Positions 21,717 to 33,204 of a DNA stretch of 64,000 bases are shown in pieces (position 1 is the stretch's first letter; every line of letters begins with the position of its first letter). The position numbers and the translations under genes are program-made. The notes beneath the pieces were generated by a model. It had not been told where the DNA came from. It ran no database searches and worked only from the letters and a program-made list of their open reading frames with translations. Source of the DNA: Tetranychus cinnabarinus (taxonomy: Eukaryota; Arthropoda; Arachnida; Trombidiformes; Tetranychidae); NCBI GenBank assembly GCA_022266195.1, contig WHVY01000010.1, positions 818,501-882,500 of the forward strand, read 5' to 3'.

Positions 21717-24700
21717 ATTACTTTTTTGCTTTTCATGCATTTCAGTGGTGCTTTTTTGTGTGTTGCTGAAAGGATGATGAGATGAAATTTATTTTATATC
21801 AAATTATGTGTGAGATGAGGATGAAGGTGAAGATGATGTTGAGAGGATGTATGTGGCTGGGATGAAAGGTAAAGAGAGTAAGTATGAGGCTTTAGTCAAG
21901 AAACATGGGGGGTAAGAAAGGTCGGCTTAGGAGGGAGAAAGAGATTGGGAAAGGGAAAGATGTGAGACTGATAATCGACTTCGGTGTGGGCCTCACTCAC
22001 TCTCTTTCCTTTCTTTCTTTTTCTCTCTTTTTTTTCTGGTCAGAATCCGGGTTTAAATTGTTTGCCAATGGAAAGTTGAGTCAAATCATCTTTCATTTTT
22101 GAGGATATTCAAGATATTGTTAGGCCATTTAGTTGACCTGGAATGAAGAGTGAGATAGAGAGAGAGAGAGATGAGAAGATGAGAAAAAAGAAAAGTAAAG
22201 AAAATGATAGATCCGAATGAATATCGAGCAAGAGTAGACTATGATTAACTTACTAGGTTTGGTTAAGCTTTTGGTATTAATTTGTGAAACAGCTTCATCT
22301 CATACCTTTTTACATTTCATTTTATAATTGATTCTCTAATTTCCAGCCTTTGCATATCATAGGGTTTATGTTACAAAATTAATATATCAAATGAGGTAAT
22401 CTTTGATTTTATGGTAAAGGTATTTTGCCATAATTGTTCAGGTTACGTTCAATGCATATCAAGCTTTGAACAATTGAATTTGAAACCTCTCAGTTGTTCA
22501 TCAGGTTTTACTTTTTTGCCTTTTTGCCTTTCCTAGTCTCATCCATGTTGGTCCTTTTTTTCAACAATTTACTTGTTAAACTTTTAACCTAACCATACAA
22601 TTTAGATTGCCTTAAATTGCACTTCTAATTAGATTCAGTAAAGTTTGTTGATATTCCTAGAAACGCCTATGTGAAGTTACAATGGTTGAATTAACCTGAT
22701 ATTACCAGAAGATGTAAACAATAAGCTATTATAAACACAACGTAGGGAAAGATTTATGGTGAAAAATTGAATTTTCATAGTAATTACTGACAATTTTAAA
22801 ATTACCAATTAGTGCAAGTGTTTACTTTGACAATCAGAAGGAATAATTAAAATCAAGTTGTTGGCTTTTTTGCTGTAACTTAATTGGGTTTTAATACGCA
22901 TTAAAAGATTAAAGGTAACCAAGTCCATTTCAAGATGCTTTTCCTATCTTTCCAATCCTTCCAGATGCAGTAACTGGTGGCTTTCAAGCTGAAGTCATTT
23001 GGGCCTAATTGCTTTCAATTTGAACAAAACAAGTAAAGTACCAGGTTATTGCCATCTTGAATCAACTGGTGGTTGGACATTTCCCTGGAATCTCGCAGGT
23101 TGCAGCCATCACGAACAGGGAAAATTATCTTTTGAGATCAAACCAGTTCAGTAATCATCTGTTGAGCTGCAAAAAAAATGTTAAGAAAAATTCCCGGGAC
23201 CAGGAATATTTTGGCACCTAAATGTTTACCTACCATTGTGTTTACCAACTTACCAGCCGGTTGAGATTAGGCAAACATTATACTAAAAAGCAACTGAAAA
23301 CAAAGCAAATTCTTGCCTTGAAAATTATTTAACCGTTCAGCATATCATGGAAGAAACATTGATGTGAATTGAGTTAATTGATTTGAAAAAATGACAATCA
23401 GTATTTAATTAAATTGAGAAAAATAGAGTAATAAAATAATTAAAGTAAACTATTTGATAAACTTGAATCTGATCTCTATCAGCTATGAGAATGATATTTA
23501 AAAATGAAATTGAACTTCAATTGCACAAATCAAATTGAAAAATGCAATTTGAGCCTAAAATAATCGCCAGGTGTCACTAGCCTTAAATCAAGCGAAATTT
23601 CATTTTTGGTCAAAATCACGAAATGAAATGCAAATCACCAAAATTAATTTAGAGACAAGGTAAAAGTCACTGAATAGTTTCAACTCTTTTCAAAGTCAAC
23701 AAGCCAAATAGATCTGCTGAATCGTATTGAATCTAAACAGAAACAAATAAAGTAAAAAGAGGTGAAAATTGCGTTCTTAAGTATGAAGGTGTTACATCTT
23801 GTCAACCTTAAAAAGCATTCCTGTAATCAACATGAAAAGTCTAACTTTAAGTCGATTTGAATGTGATTTCAATTGATGAGCTTGCATAGATCTCATCTGT
23901 AATACAAGTTATAAGCACATGAAAAGGATTGTTTTGTGATAGTCAAATGTTGCTCGTCGTTCAGAAATGATTGCTTATTGTGTTACATTGATTTGTACAA
24001 ATACTGGGAAAACCCATTGAAAAATCTTAAACTGAACTCTAATTGATTGATCGGTTGGATCACAGACGATTTCATGACACAAATTGGATACCAAGAAACC
24101 AACTTATGGTGAAAGATTAGAACAGATCGAGATTAAGATCTGTCCAGCTGAATTTACTATCAAATTTTGATGAGAACAAACAATATTGCATTTAGCGTTT
24201 TACATTCAATTGGCATTGGATTCCAAATTCAAAATGAAGTGATCTTGTAAAAGTGAAAAAAAAATTCAGAATATTATTTAAACATCAATTCATGATAGCA
24301 ACTGATTTAATTGAATAGTCCATCAATATGAAAAGACAAAATTTAGAGAGTTTTATGTTTAGCCTTGGTAGGTTGAAAACAAAGATACAATCGCTTTTGC
24401 AAAAACCCTTACAATTCAACATTTTAAACTTCCATAAGCAATTAAGATCATTGAATGTTGAAGGACTCATGACTATTTATTGAAATCAGAGTTTAAAAAT
24501 TGTCTAGACTTCAATTTGCATTGGGTTTACTAGGAAAGAAGAGGAAAAAATAAGAAAATGAAAAGGGAAAAGAAATTTTAAGACTGGGTAAAGTGAAATT
24601 ATTCAAAGTGAATTTCACAGTCAATTTACACTGAAAATACCCAAAATTTGATTGAAAAATTAACCATGAAAATAAAAGGTCGAGCAGAGTTAGGTCTAGT

Positions 24701-26224
24701 TTTGCTTCATCTGAATGGATAACAACCGATTTCTTCATTGTCAAGCTGTTCAAGAGTTCATCTTCTTTTCAATTCCCCTTTTACTCAGCTTGGCTACAGA
24801 GCTATTTAATCAATTTAAATGTTGTGTAAATTGTGAACAACTCTCTGTACTGTTTACTAATATTGAGATGATTAACAATTCAAAATTACAATACATTATT
24901 TGACATATTAACAGTATATTTGTCGATTCATTGCTAAACAAAAATAAATAATTTTCTGTGAAATGTCAACCTTATTCATCATTTTAGTGATGCGTTTCTT
25001 TCCATTATGAATTTGGCCTTTGATATGAATTGACTGTTTTTGAGGGTAACGAAGGGGCTCTTAACAGTGGCGTAATTTAACCTGATTAAATTTACCTAAT
25101 TTACACCAGATGCCCTGTTTGGTCTGGTTAATAGGACTTTAAAACATCTCGTATTCAGCTTTGGCAAAATCTTCTTGAAATCAATCTCCAAAAGTTTTCG
25201 ATCAGATTCAAATCAGACGAATAGACTGTCCACTAGTCTACACAATTTGATTGAGAACATTCAAGGAATGCGAATGTTGGGGAATTATTATTTCATGATT
25301 TTACTGGAAATCTAATAATTTTCAGCATAAGAATTCAAATAATTTCAAAGATTTATAAAATTAATATAATCTAGAGAATCCTTTGATCAAAGCTCCGTTC
25401 AAAGAAAAAGCGCCCAAAGCAGTAAATTTCCATCATCAAAAGTTTCGCTCAGGGAACAGCTTCTTACCATTTTGAATATCGTTCCAATAACAGGTTAAAC
25501 TACATTGTATCTAGTTTGTATAAATTAAAAATACATAAAAATTACAGAGAGCCACTAATCTGATCATAATTATTATGATTATGCTTTTTTCAGTAGATTC
25601 AAACTCTGTCTCACACAATCTGGGTTTCGATTTTATACTGGAATTTATCGTGAGTCTTCGCTAGTTCTATTGATTGTTGTGCTAGGAAATAAAAACTAAG
25701 TTTGTCTCAACGTTTGTCAACATGAATTACCATCAGTGAAAGACTTGCAAGCTTTTTTCATTTATAGAGTACAACCAGATTGATAGAACGAAACTTAATT
25801 ACTATCTCAATTCACAGAATATTACAAATTTTTAGACCGATTAATTTTCTGGGGAGATTATTCAAGTTACCAAACGGCGTAGTGTATTTGGTAGTTTATT
25901 GCAGACACTTGTCTAATTAAATTCACCGCTTCTCAATCGTCTTCCTTCTCCTAGCTGATTCTTTTGTAAAAAACATGAGACTTGTGAAGATTAAGACAGG
26001 TAGCCTAGAAACTCTGTTGGATCAAAATATCTTTGGATCCTTGAATCAGCCCTAGTATTGTGAAAAGTTGCAACTTGTATGAATAATGAATTTAAATTAA
26101 TATACAATGTAGCGTCAATTTAACTGGTAAATTAATGGATCTTCAATTTTATTCCAGATTGAGAAACAAAAAAATAGGAAATTGAGCAATGAATCCGAGA
26201 CGAAGCACGATATTTCGATGGACT

Positions 26225-26689
26225 TCATTGATGCTGATCAAGGAAGGCATTTACACTTGCCAATGCTTTCTCATAGCACTCTTCGAAACCCTTGTCATCC
26301 GAATCATACCAGGGATCATTGATAATTGTCTTTCCTTTTGGATGATAATCTCCGAGTAATCCAATTTCAGCTTTACCATCAGCTGGGGCTATTCGTTTTA
26401 TATTACTAAGATTTGACTTATCCATACCAAAGATGAAATCAAACTTTCGATAATCATCAGCAGTTAGTCGTCTAGTTTTATGTTTGTAAACAATGCCGTG
26501 ACGTTTAATACAAGCTGATGCTCGTGGGTCAGGATCTGAACCAATGTGTTCACTTGACGTAGCTGCTGAGTCCACAAACCATTTATCCTCTAATCCACGT
26601 TCCTTGATAACATGTTGAAAGACTGCTTCAGCAATTGGGGATCTACAGATATTACCAAGGCAAACCATCAAAACACCTCGTTTGGCCAT
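26225..26689 (-). CDS. Low-molecular-weight protein tyrosine phosphatase (ACP1 type)
   Basis: A single exon of 154 residues, matching the usual family length of 155-160. The N-terminal P-loop VCLGNICRS carries the CX5R catalytic motif, with Cys about residue 11 and Arg about residue 17. The general-acid loop is DPWYDSD near residue 125. These enzymes dephosphorylate tyrosine-phosphorylated proteins and small phosphomonoesters in the cytosol. All catalytic residues are present. The lack of introns may reflect a compact or retroposed gene, but no poly(A) tract or target duplication was noticed. Confidence 0.96.
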   Translation of the reverse strand: MAKRGVLMVCLGNICRSPIAEAVFQHVIKERGLEDKWFVDSAATSSEHIGSDPDPRASACIKRHGIVYKHKTRRLTADDYRKFDFIFGMDKSNLSNIKRIAPADGKAEIGLLGDYHPKGKTIINDPWYDSDDKGFEECYEKALASVNAFLDQHQ

Positions 26690-27034
26690 TATTTCAAATA
26701 ATTTTTAGAATGTAAACAACAATAAGAAATTACTAAACAGTTAATTCAATTTGATGATATAATTTTATAACAAAACAAGAGATTTCTAGAGATTTGTGCA
26801 GGTAAACTAAGAACTAATGGATCTAATATCTTTTAAAATTGGATCCGTGAATTTATGTAACGAGTAGTTTTTCGCCTTGAAAAATTGTTAAAAGCTTGAC
26901 AGAATTATCGAGCTATTTAACGAACATTTTATTAAAAAACAAACTTCAAAATATTAACTAATTTCAAGATTAATTCACGAATAAATTAAGTCTAGTTTAA
27001 ATCATCTCATTTGTATCACATTTAATGTAAAATT
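26690..27034. other. Spacer between phosphatase and small ORF gene
   Basis: AT-rich; nothing recognised. Confidence 0.4.
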
Positions 27035-27304
27035 TCATCTTCGGTGCGATTGAATTCCCCAAGTAGCGTAATCTGCTTTTCTAATATTATCATCTTTGTC
27101 AGCTACTGTTTTGATAAATTGGTAGTAAACTTCCAGCATGAAACTGAAGTTATTGTGAAAATAGTAACGAATATTTTGACTTTTATGAATAGCCATGAAA
27201 GAGCAAAATGTGGATAGCGTTGAAAAAGCGGTATACTTCATCAAAAAACGCATATTTTTTCTTGGGTTAGACCAAAATATACTCTTAGGTTTCCTTTGTA
27301 ACAT
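27035..27304 (-). CDS. Small unrecognised protein, one possible membrane segment
   Basis: An 89-residue frame begins MLQRKPKSIFW with a basic, Ser-containing N-terminus. A moderately hydrophobic stretch follows (about residues 22-40, KYTAFSTLSTFCSFMAIH), then a polar, charged tail ending QSHRR. A credible splice acceptor (TTTTATAG before position 27319) sits 15 bp upstream of the ATG, so a 5' UTR exon is likely. A possible donor (CAAGGTATTT) lies near 27460. The layout (basic N-terminus, one helix, small size) would fit a small mitochondrial inner-membrane subunit, but no family could be assigned. It could also be a spurious frame. Confidence 0.4.
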   Translation of the reverse strand: MLQRKPKSIFWSNPRKNMRFLMKYTAFSTLSTFCSFMAIHKSQNIRYYFHNNFSFMLEVYYQFIKTVADKDDNIRKADYATWGIQSHRR

Positions 27305-27318
27305 TCCGTTGACCAGCG

Positions 27319-27827
27319 TCTATAAAATAAATAGAAAACAATAGAATGTAAGAAATAATGATTTAAGTGACAATAAAATAAAATTACAAATATCGAGTGT
27401 TGATGTTTACTTTGTCATTGGAAAACACAAGTGCATGTAAGTGAAATTAATTTAAAAATACCTTGACTTTGTCCAGTAATTACGAAGAAAGATTAGCTTT
27501 AAATGGCAGTTCTAAAACTGTAACAATTTTTATAATAAGTGGAAGAGAATCAACGACAATTGAATTAGTTTAAATTAGTCACTATTAAAAATCAACAAAT
27601 TTTATTACAAACAGAAATTTTGTACAATACGTTTTTTCAACACAAGACGGCGTTATAGAGTTGTTTGTTTACAGTGAAGGTTGTTAGGGGAAACTTATTC
27701 AATCTTTGCTAAAAAATAAATTTTTGATTGATTAAGCTTGTTTTATTCAAAATACTCTGAGTATTAAACCGTTTTGAAAAATTTATCTATCAAAAGAGCA
27801 ATTGGACATTCCAGTCATTAGACAGTC
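27319..27827. promoter_or_regulatory. Divergent spacer between the small gene and roadblock
   Basis: About 500 bp separate two diverging transcripts. No TATA/initiator pair was recognised. A short direct run around 27828 gives the roadblock start. Confidence 0.35.
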
Positions 27828-28525
27828 ATGAATGTAAGTATCGAATTAGATGGTATTTTTCGTTTTGTTATATATGTCATTAATGTATTAATGCCTTTTT
27901 CTCTACTCTTAGGCAGAAATCGAGGAGACTCTTAAACGTATTGAAAGCACTCATAAGTCTGTAATGGGTGTTATTGTTACCAATGAAGAGGGAAACATTA
28001 TCAAATCAACTTTGTCCGAAAATAAAGAATCTTCTCAAAGTTATGCAAACATTATCTCAGATATAGTTGAGAAAGCAAGGATGGCTCTCAAGGATAAAGA
28101 ATATATGAATGATGAGCTGACTTTTCTCAAGATTAGGACCAAAAGAATTGAGTTCATCGTTGTTCCTGGTAGGTTAAATGATTATCATCGTGATAAGTGG
28201 TCATAGAAAATATTTATAGATGTGAATAGATATAGTACTCAGTTTTCATCTCGATTATTTGTTTGCCAATTTTCTTGATAATTTAAGATTGATCACTGAT
28301 TAACAATCTTAGATTAGATAGGCAAGAAATATGATTTTTGATTGCTACTTCAATCAAATCAAGATAAAAAACCATGTTTATAATCATTTTTATCATATCA
28401 CAATTTTATTTATTTGATTCTTGATATCTAATAACGTTTCCTTCTTTTGATCTTCTTCTTTCAATACAGACAAAGACTTCATCTTGATAACATTATTAAA
28501 TCCTACTATGGAGTCAACAGCTTAG
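27828..28525 (+). CDS. robl: Dynein light chain roadblock/LC7 (DYNLRB)
   Basis: Three coding exons, 27828-27833 (only two codons, M-N), 27913-28168 and 28470-28525, join to 105 residues. The product starts AEIEETLKRIEST, followed by VMGVIVTNEEGNIIKST and ends VVPDKDFILITLLNP. This is the full LC7/roadblock fold of about 96 residues. It dimerises on the dynein intermediate chain in cytoplasmic dynein. The 6-bp first coding exon is followed by a strong GTAAGT donor, and the second exon starts in phase 0 with GCAGAAATC. The exon 2 donor is GTAGGT at 28169. Confidence 0.93.
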
Positions 28526-28682
28526 ATCGTTTCGTCTTTAATGGAAAAAATAATGTTAAATATTGAAGGGTTGCGCAAGGATTTGTTTTACTTTTTCATT
28601 GGCTTCAATAAAGAAATTCACTAACAATTTAAACTCTTAAAACCTTGTAATCAAAACATTTGTAAAGATTAAAGGTCATCAA

Positions 28683-29672
28683 TCAATGTGCGGAGTCACC
28701 ATCTTGTATCCTAACGAATTTTTCATAATGGTCCTCGTCCATCAACCTGGAAAACTCTTCTTCACTTGGTATTTCCATCTTGTAAATCCAACCCTCATCA
28801 TATGGAGATGAGTTGAGTAAATCTATGAGAGTGAAAAAGAATAAAATGGAATCAATAAAAATCATGCTTTAATCACAATACCAATCAATAGTACTCACGT
28901 GGTTCGGATTCTAGTTTTTCGTTAACTTCAACAATTTTTCCAGAGATTGGTGAATAGATGTCATTTGCTGATTTAGTACTCTCCACACAACCGACTTCAT
29001 CTAGTCAGAGAAAGAGATTGAATTATATTTCATTTCAAAAAGACAAGTGTACGAATGGTTTCATGGACAAATATCTTATATTCGCGATATAATTCTAAGG
29101 ATATTTTTGTGGGAAAAAAATCATCTCAGTTGTGATATTCATTTATTGTAAACTACGGAAAAAAGTTAAATTAACAAGGAAGACTTGACTTGAAAGCCTC
29201 TCTAAAATCGCTCATTATTCAGCAATGGTTAGATAAATGAATTACAATTAAGAACAAATACTCACCATCTTTTTCAACCTCACGGTTAACTTCTGGCAGC
29301 TCTACGAAAACGATGTCACCCAATAGCTTCTGAGCATAATTAGAAATGCCAACTGTCGCGATGTTATCTTTAATCGTTACCCATTCATGTTTATCATGGT
29401 ATCTTCGCTCTGTTCATGGTAAATACAGTACATTTTGGAAAAGAAAAGAAAGTTAATGAAGTTGAAATCGTATTACAAGTTTAAACAGTATACATACCAG
29501 AAAATAGATTTGCAGTTAAGCTTAAGCATCTTAATTGTTGTGATTGGATTGCAAAATTGGCAGGAGAAAGACCCTTGGACTCAAAATTAGACCATGTTGG
29601 TGTAGAGAGTAATTTTAAGGCAGTTTTACAACCCCGAGGAGTTAAAATTTTAGTTAAATTCGCCACTAACAT
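28683..29672 (-). CDS. GCSH: Glycine cleavage system H protein, mitochondrial
   Basis: Four exons, 29672-29498, 29409-29266, 29000-28899 and 28822-28683, give 186 residues with frame kept at each junction. The first 60 or so residues are basic and Ser/Thr-rich, consistent with a mitochondrial targeting peptide. The mature part begins RRYHDKHEWVTI, and GISNYAQKLLGDIVFVELP follows. The lipoyl-lysine lies in GCVESTKSANDIYSP, and the protein continues through GWIYKMEI. H protein carries the aminomethyl group between the P, T and L proteins in glycine breakdown. The lipoylation lysine and its context are intact. Confidence 0.96.
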
Positions 29673-30539
29673 ATTAAATTTAATTAATTATTTAAAATAC
29701 AATGTTTATTGAAAACAAAAATCAAAGTTGTTAACTGAGATTAATCCGTAAACTGTTTCTTAAAATGCAGCCTATGGTAGCAATGTTGCTGTCTGATCAT
29801 CGATAGAGGAGACTCATGAGCTGTAATCATATGTCTTGTGCTACCAGCAATTGACTATATAATGAATCACTATCTATGCTACTCTATTAAGCCTTTAAAC
29901 TAATGATTTTTTTAAATTATCATGATTATTCTTTCATTTAATTCAGTTTTAAATGAGCCAAGCGTTAACTATTAAATAATAATCATCATAACCATCCATC
30001 CAATTCACCATATAGACGAATCTCAAGGTAACCTTGGTTCAACTTTTGCTCTTTTAGTATGATATTCAATGTAATATGTGATACAATTCCATACTAACCT
30101 TTATGTTTACTTCTTGCTCCTCGAATTATTGTTTAAACCATTTATAAAATTGTGATCCATTTTTCTTTATTCTGATCTTTACAGGATTAACCATTTCTTC
30201 ATCCATTCAACAATTTTTTCCTTCGATCGTTTTTTTTGTGGTTTGAAAATGGTGGGATTAAGCCTTTAACAATAACATGAACATCAAACCAAGTCGATAG
30301 ACGGCTTACAAACCTTGTAATTTAATGTAAATATTGTGATGGTTGAATATATTCACTTGTGTTTTTCATCAGAACTTATCGTAAATGTGCCATTTTAATA
30401 ACACAATTAAGACCCATAGATCAAAATCTCGCAGTGCAACCTTGACTTATGACTTAAATCAATAGTTTCGTTGATTGGATTTTCCTCTTCTCTCTCCTAC
30501 ACAGTAAACAATCAACTAATTGGTACATTTCCTGCCAAC
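29673..30539. other. Spacer between GCSH and PDP, start of the second duplication field
   Basis: This holds the divergent 5' flanks of GCSH and the pyruvate dehydrogenase phosphatase gene. From about 30045 parts match 34570-34780, upstream of the decayed phosphatase copy; about 290 bp between 30112 and 30400 are missing there. A pyrimidine tract plus CACAG at 30483-30504 looks like a splice acceptor for a 5' UTR exon ending upstream of the ATG at 30540. Confidence 0.5.
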
Positions 30540-32398
30540 ATGAGAGTTTCAATGCTTGTCAGATTATTCAAGCCACGGCGTATTTCATCAACCACTGTCA
30601 ACTCGAAAAATTTACGTACTTGGAGCGGAGGAAATGTAAATTTGTTGTTTCTCCCCAATTTCGGCTTTACGAAATTCAATCAAAAAAGTAACTTCTCATC
30701 CAAGCAGGAATCTTATTTTTCCGCTATTGGAGGAGAATCGGATGACCCTCCGCCTGAATTAACTCCAGAACAGGTTATTAATCAAATCATTATAAACCAA
30801 TTCTCGTGCATCTAATCTAAATTTATACTTTTTCTTGTATTTTCGTAGGTTACAAACATACTCACTATGAATGAGGTGAAATTTTTCTCTTCAGGACGAA
30901 TCAAAACAATCGAATGTAACCAATTAGCTGCAAATAATCCTACCGAGGATCGCCTTAGAGTGTCCAAATTAAATTTAAAAGAGTTCAATTCATCATCTGA
31001 TAATAGTTCAGCGCAAGAAGCAACAATATTTGCTGTGTTTGATGGTCATGGAGGAAGACTGTGTGCAGATATAATTACCAAACGTCTTTTCAGTTACATA
31101 GCTTTAGCCTTGTGCTCAGATCCAGTAAATGTCGCCAGTGATGCACAAAATTTGGACAAAATTGTGGAAGACTTACAAATGATTCCAAACGTCACTAAAA
31201 GTTTGAATCTTTCTTATGGACCATTAGCCTGTGAACGAATTAATGGAGTTACAAAGGAAAGAACCAAATATTATCTAGAGAAATATGCTCAGAAACTTAA
31301 AGAAACTTCCTTCCAGTCAATCGAAGATAAATTGGTTGATGCTTTCTTGCAATGTGATCAAGATTTATCTGATGAAATTGAACATGGTTTAGAGAATCCT
31401 ATTTCAAATGTTCTCATTCATTACTACCTTTCCATGGCTGTCAGTGGCTGCTGCGTAACTTTACTTATGGTCCATGGTGACGATTGCTATATTGCATCCA
31501 CAGGTAAGCCTCTTTATAAAATCATTACTATTTCTAAATTGACTTCTTTATATATTTTTCTCTCTCTCTCCCAGGTGATTGTAAGGCAGTCCTAGGATTT
31601 CGTGAAGCTGGACCTGCTAACTATCAAGTTACTAAATCAATTGACTTGACAAATGAACACAATAGTGATAATGCAGCTGAAACAAAGAGATTACTTTCTT
31701 CTCATCCATCCAATGAAAAGAAAACCATTATAAGAAATGATAGACTTTTATCTCATCTCATGCCTTTTCGAGCTTTTGGTGATTTTTGTTATAAATGGGA
31801 GATTGATAAAATTAAAAAAGCTGGTTTAACTAAAGCTTTTGGACTTCATATAATACCTCCAAATTATCTGACTCCACCTTATCTTACGGCAAAACCTGAA
31901 GTTTCCAAGATCTCTTTGTCAAGTAAAACAGACGCAACTATTGGAGATAGATTCATTGTGATTGCAACGGATGGACTTTGGGAACAATATGGCTCTAGTC
32001 GTTGTTTGATTAAACAATTATTCCGACACCATTTTAGATTAAGTTCAAGTTTTTCATCTTCTAATGAAAATTTATCTGTGCCAAAAAAAGTTGACTCCTA
32101 TCAAAGTTATCAACACGAAGAGGTATCCAAGAAAATAGTTCAACATGCTCAATCAAAAAAAGCTAGTTGTGATGATGAACAACCCAAGGAAGATGAAGAT
32201 TTTATTGATATCAACAGTTCAACGCATTTAATCCGAGTTGCCTTAGGAACACCTCCATTGCCGAACATGGTCCAAGACGATGATTTGGTTCCATATCAAT
32301 TGCAACACAAAAGATTATCTACTTTTTTGACATTACCGCCTCACTTAGTACGTAACTTTAGAGATGATATTACTGTTATTGTTTTGAAATTAGATTGA
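30540..32398 (+). CDS. PDP: [Pyruvate dehydrogenase] phosphatase catalytic subunit (PDP1-like, PP2C family)
   Basis: Three exons, 30540-30773, 30849-31503 and 31575-32398, encode 570 residues. The N-terminus MRVSMLVRLFKPRRISST is a typical basic mitochondrial presequence. PP2C motifs follow: LAANNPTEDR, TIFAVFDGHGG (metal-binding Asp), TGDCKAVLGF (commonly TGDSRA), LMPFRAFGD, FIVIATDGLWE and FRDDITVIVL. The PDP-specific LTPEQV and IIPPNYLTPPYLTAKPEV stretches are present. The enzyme dephosphorylates and activates the pyruvate dehydrogenase complex in the matrix. Metal ligands appear intact. The second intron ends in a (TC)n run just before CCCAG. This is the intact parent of the decayed copies at 34570-35520 and 36030-36540. 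Confidence 0.93.
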
Positions 32399-33129
32399 AT
32401 TAGAGAAAAAACTTTTGTTTTATCAAAGAAGAATCAACCAATGAATTGAAATAATTTGCAAATGAGATCTGGAAATCAACCAAATCTAACCAGGCGAAAA
32501 TAATAAATAATTTGTAAATCTTGTTATTATCTAGGATAAAAAAATCCAATTTAAATTGCTCAAACATTTACTGAATTTTATCGAATCGTGCTCTAGTCTA
32601 GTTTTATTCATGTTTTTTAAAAAATTCAAATGTCAATTTTAAAATCTATAAATCTAAATTTTGAAACTTTTTCTAATATTTTAAGTCTTTTAAGATTACG
32701 GGTGGAACTCAAAACTGTTGAATATTTTTTGGTTTTTTTTTCAATTTGTATTTCGATTTATTTCCATGAGAATTTAGATCAAGAAAATGAACCTCACAAA
32801 TTTGCTTATTAACATACATATTTAAGTTTAAGTAAATCGTTTTTCAGACTTGATTAGCTATTCTAAGCCTTTGACTACATTGTATTTTGAATTTAGCTTT
32901 TTTGTTTCATCTGTTTTGAGGTGGAGCCTCAGACTTTTTTCTGTTGCTATTGAAATTTTCAAAAGGCTTAAAAATTGGTGAAAAAGGTCGCCAACATAGT
33001 GACCTACTCTTTCTTTTATCTAGTCTTTGTTTGCTCAAAGGCTTAAAGGGTCGTGAAACCGGACTTTACCAAACATTATTCCTCCATTTTATCATTGCTT
33101 TTGGCGTGCGTGAAGCAGACAACTCTGTG
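32399..33129. other. PDP 3' UTR and kelch gene 5' flank
   Basis: No gene is seen. 32430-32610 and 32735-32800 reappear beside the decayed PDP copies at 36310-36510 and 35545-35600. 32890-33165 reappears, decayed, at 35690-35990, and part of it (from about 33015) upstream of the second kelch gene at 46255-46440. Confidence 0.55.
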
Positions 33130-33166
33130 TATAAATAAAGACAGAAACACAGTTTGGTTATCAGTC
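33130..33166 (+). promoter_or_regulatory. Core promoter (TATA box plus initiator) of kelch gene 1
   Basis: TATAAATA at 33130-33137 and TCAGTC at 33161-33166 are 33 bp apart (TATA start to the A of TCAGT). This is the classic arthropod TATA-to-initiator spacing. The predicted start is about 33163, 42 bp upstream of the ATG. The same pair with identical spacing precedes the paralog at 46458. Confidence 0.75.
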
Positions 33167-33204
33167 TCTCTGTTTATTTGTCTCCATCTCTCGTTAAACT
33201 CATC

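Larger units (their letters stand above)
20924..26224. other. Long non-coding stretch, possibly intron of the Gab/DOS gene
   Basis: Apart from the tRNA at 21645 and a (GA)n tract at 21179-21247, no gene is supported. The PH-domain exon expected for the minus-strand adaptor was looked for (a WxxRWF-like motif) and not seen, so this may be a large intron or the real 5' exon may lie elsewhere. Sequence complexity is otherwise normal AT-rich non-coding DNA. Confidence 0.45.
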
